Shown here in pieces: positions 56,721 to 64,000 of a stretch of DNA of 64,000 nucleotides. Position numbers and translations under genes: made by a program. The notes under the pieces are model-generated. The model made no database searches. It saw only the letters and a list, made by a program, of their open reading frames with translations, and was not told the origin of the DNA. This DNA comes from Takakia lepidozioides. Taxonomy: Eukaryota > Streptophyta > Takakiopsida > Takakiales > Takakiaceae. Location: contig CM060731.1 in the NCBI GenBank assembly GCA_030704615.1, positions 78,968,756 through 79,032,755 of the forward strand, read 5' to 3'. Every line of letters starts with the position of its first letter. Position 1 is the first letter of the stretch.

Positions 56721-57814
56721 GGAGTCATCTTTGTTCAAGTTTGAATCCATCTATATCAAGCCAAGGTAGTGTTTGGCTTGACATGTACTACCACCATATT
56801 TTTCTGGAAGACTCGGTAATCAAAGGAAGGTTCATCCGATCCAGTTGGATCGCATAACTCACTTCATATCACCAAACCCTAAATTCACTTGATATCAAAC
56901 AAACTATATCTTTATTTTTTGTAGAGAAACACTAGTAATTTCCACTAAGTTATAAAATCTTAATATGCACTTTGGCGATTGAATATTTTAAGCTAGTTTC
57001 TTTTGGAAACTAGCTTTGGAAACAATGGAATAATGTAAGAACTTAATACATGAGTACAATCTGATTGTACTTTTGTCTTGGGACAGTGTACACTCCTCCG
57101 TCGGGCCCTATTGTGATCCAATCTTCCCCACCCCATTTTAACTATTTTAGAATTGGTAAGGTGATGGGGTGAGATGCAAGGTTTGGATGTCTTTATCACC
57201 CGGTCAGTGTGGCTTGTATCATCCCGATCTATGTCACTTCTTTGTCTGGTGTAACTTCCTCCTAGTATATATTATACTTCCAAGTCAAATTTCATGATAC
57301 CAAGTGAGAATTATGTTATGGTTTTAGTCATGGTTAACTAGAATTACCTACTTCTAGTTAACTACGATATTTTGGATATTTATTTGTATTTTGTATGTTG
57401 GGACTTCATTTGGTCTCATATGCCAAGTGCGGTGTCAAGCCTCACTTGGGACACGGGGATAGGTTTTTCCCCTTGTGAGGGTTGAGGAGGCTCATCTTCT
57501 ATTTCAAAGGCTATGCTCGCTGCATTGAGCTCTCACTAGTCATGGTGGTGGAGTTGTGGCAACATTTTGTTTACTCTCACGAAGCCAAACGTGTCCCATA
57601 TGTGTTTCAACGTGTTTCGGATATTGGGTTCGTCGCGGGGGAAGTAGATTTTCATCAAGCATGATTTTCTAGGATTGTGTGCTTGGATTGTGTGTAGACA
57701 GCGATGTGTGTTGTGGCACGATGCTTGGGTGCAGTGTGCACGACAGTTACAATAATTGGAGTTCCACTGATCCCTTCCGTGTCACCTCGGATAATCACTG
57801 TCGTTTTACATTAA
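56721..57814. other. No gene recognised
   Basis: AT-rich sequence with short frames only. No RNA gene or repeat was recognised. Confidence 0.4.
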
Positions 57815-58160
57815 TACTAGGGTAGCCTATGCCGCTGGCCCAAGTGTCCAATGTCATCTAAGTCCAAGTGCAATCCTCCATGTATCCAAGTGCGTATCCT
57901 ATGTCGAGGCCCAAATGCGACCTCTAGGGTAGCATGTGCAGTGGGCCCAAGTGTCAAGTATCATCTAAGTCCAAGTGTAGGATCTTTTTATGTATCCCAG
58001 TGCGTCTCCTATGTCAAAACCCAAGTGCAACCTCTAGGATAGCCTGTATCTTTGGCCCATGTGTGAAGAATTGAAAATCTAAACCAAGTGCAATTTCTTA
58101 TGTATCCAATGCGTCTTCTATATGGAGGCCCAAATACGACCTCTAGTGTAGCCTATGCCG
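57815..58160 (+). repeat. Satellite-like array, forward orientation
   Basis: The array starts at CTAGGGTAGCCTATGCCG with units GGCCCAAGTGTCCAATGTC, CCAAGTGCAATCC, GACCTCTAGGGTAGC. It is interrupted at GCCTATGCCG by the element that follows. Confidence 0.8.
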
Positions 58161-58914
58161 GGGTGAAAGCAGACTACGGTGTCTATATTTTTGTGTCACA
58201 ACAGTGTTTTACATGACATAGTTTGATTCAATTGTACCTTAGAGACAAATTTTTATTACAATGATGAAATGGGACTCACTCTTATGTTTCCAACTACTAC
58301 AAGATATAATCTTTAAATTCTCACCAAGACATGAAGAGGATTTGTCAAAGTAATGGACTTTAGAAAATTGCACACGCAGTGTCACACTCCATAAAAAGAC
58401 TTCTTATGGACTTTTTGCACTCACTATAGAAAACAAATATGATAAAAAGGACTCATATTAGTATTTCTCTACTCTTTAAGATAATAAAGTCATATGGAAA
58501 ATATCAAAAAAATGAAATTTCTTATTTTCTATATATTATTGTGAGCCTCGAAAAACTGATTTTTGCCAAAGTACATGAATGCATGAAAACAAAGTAAAAC
58601 AATGGACTTGCTTCATTAAAAGATACATTTCATGTAAATGAAGAGTAGCCCCAGTCCCACTATACGATATAACGAGAATATAAAATATAAATAATAAAAA
58701 TAATAAAAATAATAGCTTGTACTAGGAAAAATAGAAATAATGCCATAGTGTCTGTTACTGTCAACTTTAGATGGTTCATATCTCTTAGCATAGATGAATC
58801 TAGCGATTACAATTTTTTCATAATCATCAAATCAAAACTCTGGAAAACCTTGGGACTTCTTGTGTAGGCCACACAGCGGACTTTTTCTAGCCACCTTAGC
58901 TTGCTTTCACCCGC
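58161..58914. mobile_element. 754-bp TIR element with 4-bp target-site duplication, unclassified
   Basis: The insertion splits a satellite unit. It starts GGGTGAAAGCAGACTACGG and ends CCTTAGCTTGCTTTCACCC. The termini are inverted for at least 11 bp and, with about four mismatches, for about 25 bp. GCCG is duplicated on both sides, and joining the flanks restores the known satellite phrase TATGCCGCTGGCCCATG. The inside is AT-rich without a coding frame. The 4-bp duplication does not fit hAT (8), Mutator (9-10), CACTA (3) or Harbinger (3). Confidence 0.82.
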
Positions 58915-59074
58915 CGCTGGCCCATGTGTGAAGAATTAAAATCTAAGTCCAAGTGCAATCTCCTATGTATCCAAGTGCGTCTCCTATTCGAGGCCCAAAT
59001 GGACCTCTAGGGTAGCCTGTGTCGTTGCCCCAAGTGTCCAATGTCATCTAAGTCATCTAAGTATAATCATTACT
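58915..59074 (+). repeat. Satellite-like array continued
   Basis: The array resumes after the insertion with GCCGCTGGCCCATGTGTGAA and ends CTAAGTCATCTAAGTATAAT before a reverse SINE-like copy. Confidence 0.75.
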
Positions 59075-59385
59075 TTCCCTCAGAGCCTACGACCAGATTT
59101 GAACCGTCCCTTGATATCTCTCCCGTCGAGGCTCCAACCATTGTCCCATGAATGCCCACTTTGCCTTTTTGCTATTTTTTGTGAATTTCCAATGACCAAA
59201 AGTACTTGGAATTCCACATCTTCCACATCGCAGGTCCAAAAATCATGAGACCAAGCCCGTGCACCCCTCCTCGTCGAGGGCTTTCCAACGGTACCAAGCA
59301 CCAGGGCTGGGGCCTTGCGGTTTGGGACATCTCAACGTGACAAAACAAAACAAAACAAAACAAACTGGCTTCCTTCATATATTGA
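59075..59385 (-). mobile_element. SINE-like dispersed element, copy 10
   Basis: A reverse copy. The B-box-like GATTTGAACC is at about 59096-59105, the core follows, and it ends with (CAAAA)n and CTTCCTTCATATATTGAC. Confidence 0.75.
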
Positions 59386-60297
59386 CTAGGGTAGCCTGTG
59401 CCGCTGGCCCAAGTGTCAAGTGTCATCTAAGCCCAAGTGCAATCTCCTATGTATCCAAGCGTCTCCTATGTCGAGGCCCAAGTGCGACCTCTAGGGTAGT
59501 CTGTGTCGTTGGCCCATGTCTGAAGAATTGAAATCTAAGACCAAGTGTTCATATGTATCCCAGTGCATCTCCTATGTTGAGGCCCATCTAAGCCCAAGTG
59601 CAATCTCCTATGTATCCAAGGGCATCTCCCATGTGCGTCTCCCATGTCGAGGCCCATGTAAGCCTAGTGTGCAATCTCCTATGTATCCAAGTACGTCTCC
59701 CATGTCAAGGCCCGATTAATTTTTTTCCATGAATTTCATTGAGTAGTAATATATCCAAGTTGGCCCAAGTATCCACTATCATCTAAGCCGAAGTGTCCAG
59801 GTGTAAGATCTTCTATGTATCCCAGTGCATCTCTTATGTCGAGGCCCAAGTGCGACCTCTAGTGGAGCCTATGCCGTTTGGCCCATATGTGAAGAATTGA
59901 AATCTAAGACCAAGTGTAATTTCCTATGTATCCAAGTGCATCTCCTATGTCGAGGCCCATCTAAGCCCAAATGCAATCTTCTATTCATGTATCCAAGTGA
60001 TCTCCCATGTAGAGCCCCAATTGTCCATTGTCATCTAAGCCCAAGTCCAATCTCCTATGTATCCAAGTGTGTCCAATGTCATCTAAGTCCAAGTGCAATC
60101 CCCTATTATCAAAGGGCGTCTCCTATGTCGAGGCCCAAATGCAACCTCTAGGGTAGCCTTTGCCGTTGGCCCAAGTGTCCAGAGTCATGTAAGCCCAAGT
60201 GCAATCTCCTATGCATTCAAGTGCATCTCCTATGTTCAATCCCCTATGTATCAAAGTGCGTCTCCTATGGTGAGGCCCAAATGCAACCTCCAGGGTT
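59386..60297 (+). repeat. Satellite-like array, forward orientation, longest block
   Basis: About 900 bp of the family, with units beginning CTAGGGTAGCCTGTGCCG. A short stretch at 59717-59758 (TTTTTTCCATGAATTTCATT, GAGTAGTAATATATCC) is a reverse remnant of the alternative SINE tail. Confidence 0.82.
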
Positions 60298-60596
60298 AAT
60301 TGGTCACGTTGAGACGTCCCAAATTGCAAGGCCCCAGCCCTCGTGTTTGGTACCGTTGGAAAGCCCTCGACGAGGAGGGGTGCACGGGCTTGGTCTCATG
60401 ACTTTTGGACCTGTTGTGTGGGAGATGTGGAATTCCAAGTACTTTTGGTCGCTGGAAATTCACAAAAAATAGCAAAAATGGCAAAGTGGGCATTCCTGGG
60501 ACAATGGTTGGAGCCTCGATGGGAGAGATATCAAGGGAAAGGTCTCTGGTTCAAATCTGGTCAAACAAAACAAAACAATATATGAAGGAAGCCAGT
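60298..60596 (+). mobile_element. SINE-like dispersed element, copy 11
   Basis: A core copy without the usual (TTTGT)n start (GTCACGTTGAGACGTCCC). It ends GGTTCAAATCTGGTCAAAC, followed by ACAAAACAATATATGAAGG, so the 3' end joins a new 5' start. Confidence 0.72.
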
Positions 60597-60960
60597 GCCA
60601 TATGTGAAGAATTGAAATCTAAGACCAAGTGTAATTTCCTATGTATCCAAGTGCATCTCCTATGTCGAGGCCCAAATGCAACCTTTAGGATAGCCTTTGC
60701 CGTTGGCCCAAGTATCCAGGGTCATGTAAGCCCAAGTGCAATCTCCTATGTATGCAAGTGGGTCTCCTATGTCGAGGCCCAAGTGCGACCTTTAGGGTGG
60801 CCTCTGCCGTTGGCCCAAGTGTCCCAAGTGTCAACTAAGTGTAATCCCTTACGTATCCAAGTGAGTCTCCTATGTCGAGGCCCATCTAAGCCCAGTGCAA
60901 TCTCCTATGTATATCCAATCATTATTGATATTTCCCGTCTCTAGGGCCCATCTAAGTCCA
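60597..60960 (+). repeat. Satellite-like array, forward orientation
   Basis: The last block of the family in this window, from ATATGTGAAGAATTGAAATC to CATCTAAGTCCA, where it abuts the inverted CACAGCC-type minisatellite. Confidence 0.78.
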
Positions 60961-61225
60961 CGGGCTGTGGCCTTTGGGGCTGTGACCCCTGTGACCTGTG
61001 TCGGGCTGTGACAGGCTGTGCCCTGTGGCCTATGTGGTGAGGGGCTGTGATAGGCTGTGGCCTTTGCGGCTGTGACCCTGTGACCTTTGTAGGGCTGTGA
61101 CAGGCTGTGCCTGTGGCCTTTGGGGTTGTGATGGGGTGTGATAGGCTGTGACATGTGGCCTTTGGGGCTGTGACCCTGTGACCTGTGTAGGGCTGTGACA
61201 GGCTGTGGCCTGTGAGCTGTGTGGG
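60961..61225. repeat. GGCTGTG minisatellite (reverse-complement type of the 49-kb array)
   Basis: Units such as GGGCTGTGACAGGCTGTGCC and TGTGGCCTTTGGGGCTGTGA, with an added CCCTGTGACCT phrase, are the reverse complement of the CACAGCC array at 49.1-49.9 kb. Both arrays abut the satellite/SINE-like repeat field. Confidence 0.85.
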
Positions 61226-61946
61226 CTTGTGCTGGTCTGTCGTGGCCAGTGTTGACCTGTGGGTGGCCCGTGTTGACTCGTGGAGGCACTGGTGGACTGC
61301 CTAAGGACTGGCATGTGGTCTGGAAGGCCGAATTTTGAAGCTCGTGGAGGGCGGTTTGAGGAGTATCTTCATGATATTCCCATGGTCATGCAAGTGAGGG
61401 AAGAGAGGAGAGGAAGAGTGTTGGGATGAGGGCATGTTGGGGTTAGGCATTGCTTTAGCTTCTCTTCCTCGTAGTTTCCACCCTCTCATTAGGCCAAGAC
61501 CTTTCCGTAGGTGGAGGCAAGAGTCAGTCCGGGTTTGGGCTGGGGTGTCCTTGCAGGAGCAACACCGTGGAGTTGTTTTTGGTGTGGGGGAGTTGTCGTT
61601 CTGATTTCTTGTGTTTGGATCCCCTCCATACCTGCATGCTTGACTGTGCGCCATGCTAGTTTTGTGTGGGCGCTTGTTTTTATAGGTGATTGGTCCGGAT
61701 TTGATCACCGGCCAGTCCTAGAGCATGCTGTCGATGGTGAGGCTGGGGTGATGACCAGCCAGACCATCATTGTTTCTCCTATGGTGAGGTTGGAGGTGAT
61801 GACCAGCCAACCATAGGAGTGCTTGCGGTGGATGCAGGTACAGGTGTAGGCTATGTTAGGAACTTAGTATTCCAAACCATAAGCCGCAACAGGTTCTCTA
61901 CCCGGTTACCTTGTGGAGAGGGGTTTAGGGACATGTTCATGACCGG
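61226..61946. other. Presumed 5' region of the Ty3/gypsy element
   Basis: No frame is recognised. A short direct repeat is present at 61736-61820 (GGTGATGACCAGCCA, with ATGGTGAGG). The LTR boundary and primer-binding site could not be identified. Confidence 0.35.
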
Positions 61947-64000
61947 TTGAATGTCAACACGGAGGTGCCACTAGTTGCTGGGGACAGTGCCGGTTCGAGC
62001 ACTAGCGATACTAGTGGGTACACGAGACGAGGTGTGCGGTTTAGGCCACCTTCACCTCCTGTGTCTTCCACGGAAGGTTCTGATTCGGATTGTGAATCAG
62101 GAGGACTCATACCGGCAGTGCAAGTTGTTTCTTTGCCATTGTTGTGGGACACAATAGAGGAGATGTATGGAGCTACCAAGGGGCCACGAAGGTACTCTGG
62201 GGCGGTGGGCACCATCGGGTTGGATAATTTTATCCAAGAGTTTGATAGTTGGTGTGATTTGCAGCAAATGCGCAATCCACAACTATTTACGCCGTTCATG
62301 GCATGGAAAGGGCTGTTTCAGCACCTTGAAGGGCCGCCTATGGATGATTACCATGAGTTCAGGCGGGGGCATGAGGTTGAGATCGAGGAGTGGAGGATGT
62401 ACTGGTCACCCGACTATGTCTCCATCACTACGGGCACTAGAGCCACGAGGGCAGTGGCTACACCTGCCGCTGCACCGGCAGCTTCAGCAAGTAGCAGTGG
62501 AACTAGTGGGACTGGTGGTACAGTAGCTACGACGTCCACCCAAGCCACTACCGCACCAGCACTAGCACCCGTGCCTGCCTTCAACCCTGTTGTGGAGTTC
62601 TTCGAAGAGTTGAGAGGGAAGTACCAAGGGGTGAGGACAGAGAAGTTGCGGAGCTTGCAAGAGTTCCAACGGAAGCCGACCGAGAGCTTGAGGGAGGCTT
62701 TCACTCGCATGAGGCGCTTGATAAATGTAACCCAAGGGGTTACGGAAGCTCAGGCAGTCCAATTCTGGTATGGGATATTGGACAAGGAGCTGAGGAGAAG
62801 GGTGCGGGATGCAACTCTCCTACAAGCGCCCAACCCACCTTAGCAAATGTGTTTTTGCTGGCAGAGCGGATAGAGCTCAACATGGTGGAGGAACGAGTGG
62901 TCATGGTGGGATTTGCTAAGGAGACACCACGGGGTAGTGGTGCTCCTAGCCAACCACTACCTCAACGTGCTCAAGGCAACAAGGGGGCTCAGGTGAAGCT
63001 CAGGGAAGGGCAGAGAGGACCTCAGATGCAGGGGTCTCTCCCTTCATTTGCTGGCCAACAACGGGCGGATGTGGTGTGCTGGACATGTGGAGGACCCCAT
63101 GTCAAGAAGGATTGCCCAGAGGCAGGCAAAGGGTCGGCATATGCACAGCCTGCACAGTTGCAGTGTGGGCATTGTGGCAAGCACAGGCATGGAGAGGCCC
63201 AGTGTTATGGTTTGCATCCTGAGTTGCGCCCAGGCCAGTTCCAAGGGAACAATGGTGGCCGGGGGCGAGGTGGAGCAGCCCAAAGAGGACGAGGTGGCCA
63301 GCCACAAGGTGTAGGCCACGGGCAAGCTCAATGTGGCCAAGGACGCGGAGGTCAGGGTGTTAACCAAGGCATGGCCAACCGGCTTCAGCAGCTAGAGCGG
63401 AGGCTCGCTGCCATGGCTACAGCTCAGGTGGTACCGGCTCTAAGGCCGGATGGTCCACCTCCTGCTCCTGAGGGAGGAGATATGGGAGGCATGGGATTCA
63501 TGTGTGGAGCAGCACTACCACTAGTGCAGGTGGAGTCTGCTGCAGCCGTGACTCGAGGAGCAGCACGAGTTCCTGAGCCACGAGGTGCAGAGGTGGAGTT
63601 GGATCCACAGCGTGGGGAGGCAAGCCGTCAGGCTAGGCTTCCTCAGTCATTCACATTGGCGGAGACAGTGTCGACGCCATCCATGGCACCTAGTTCTCGC
63701 CCGACGGTTACCGAGGCGGAGGTTACTATGCCATTGGGGAGAGCTACACGGGTAGCACCACTACCTAGTGTTGCCAAGGCTGCGGCAGCTAGTTTGCTGC
63801 TAGGAGTGGCCACATCTGTGTGCCAGGCTCCATTGTTCTCGGCTACCATGATTGCGACGCCGGGGGTAAAACCAGCTGAGGTGTTCAGGCTGGCAGCTAC
63901 ACTCTGTGAGAGTGGGGAGGTTACTTCATCTTCTGCGGAGATAGTGGGAGGTGTAGTGCCGGAGGGATCCTCGGATTTGAGGGTCAAGACTGCCACGGCG
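61947..64000 (+). mobile_element. Ty3/gypsy retrotransposon, gag region with zinc knuckles; 3' end outside window
   Basis: The first frame (61947-62843) starts MNVNTEVPLVAGDSAG and contains a retrotransposon gag capsid-type segment near its end (VVEFFEELRGKYQG, QEFQRKPTESLREAFTRMRR, VQFWYGILDKELRRRVRDA). It stops at TAG (62841) after APNPP. Coding continues in another phase as PTLANVFLLAERIELNM and stays open from about 62835 to the window end. That part holds two zinc knuckles, CWTCGGPHVKKDC and CGHCGKHRHGEAQC, then a Gly/Arg-rich tract (GGRGRGGAAQRGRGGQ) and a variable region. The single phase change between capsid and nucleocapsid looks like a one-base indel. A programmed frameshift is less likely because no classic slippery heptamer is evident. 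Protease, RT and integrase would lie beyond 64000. Confidence 0.85.

Noticed and set aside
63643-63996. Minus-strand open frame opposite the gypsy gag
   Set aside because: The plus strand is open and carries zinc knuckles and gag similarity. The antisense frame has none.

Overview
The window is nuclear DNA of a land plant. It carries spliced genes with GT..AG introns, a plant-type BUB3, a family 19 chitinase, an OSB-type PDF motif (a plant-specific organellar single-stranded-DNA-binding motif) and PLS-class pentatricopeptide repeat (PPR) proteins ending in DYW cytidine-deaminase domains. Very long DYW proteins made of nearly identical repeats, together with abundant LINE, Ty3/gypsy and satellite DNA, suggest a seed-free plant (fern, lycophyte or bryophyte). 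The species cannot be named from this sequence.

Layout. 1-6.4 kb: mostly non-coding, with one orphan exon of clathrin heavy chain and some unrecognised exon-like segments. 6.5-20.4 kb: three related PPR-DYW loci. The left one (minus strand) is a pseudogene preceded by well-preserved exons carrying an OSB-type PDF motif. The middle one (minus strand) is intact, with a probable extra 5' exon. The right one (plus strand, head to head with the middle one) is an intact 1378-codon frame that fuses four degenerate PDF motifs to a PPR-DYW array. 22.2-22.7 kb: a truncated uS15 (cytosolic RPS13) gene. 23.7-26.7 kb: satellite and SINE-like repeats with LINE debris. 28.7-34.6 kb: a nine-exon BUB3 gene (minus strand) whose fourth intron holds a LINE in antisense orientation. 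36-38 kb and 51.7-53.3 kb: two unclassified transposon-like units that share a GC-rich terminal segment in inverted orientation. 38.8-49.1 kb: more satellite and SINE-like copies, a hAT MITE, and a three-exon GH19 chitinase with one frameshift. 49.1-49.9 kb: a CACAGCC minisatellite. 53.4-55.3 kb: about 17 near-perfect palindromes separated by AT-rich spacers. 56-56.7 kb: a LINE relic. 57.8-61.2 kb: more satellite and SINE-like repeats with a 754-bp TIR element. 61.9-64.0 kb: the gag region of a Ty3/gypsy element, cut by the window end.

The most interesting candidate is the PDF-PPR-DYW chimera. PDF motifs are known from OSB proteins, which act on organellar DNA recombination, whereas PPR-DYW proteins edit organellar RNA. 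All three loci keep PDF-derived sequence or its relic immediately 5' of the PPR array, so the association is older than the local duplication. The right locus lacks the introns seen in the other two, which suggests that it arose from a spliced transcript. The second notable structure is the palindrome array at 53.4-55.3 kb.
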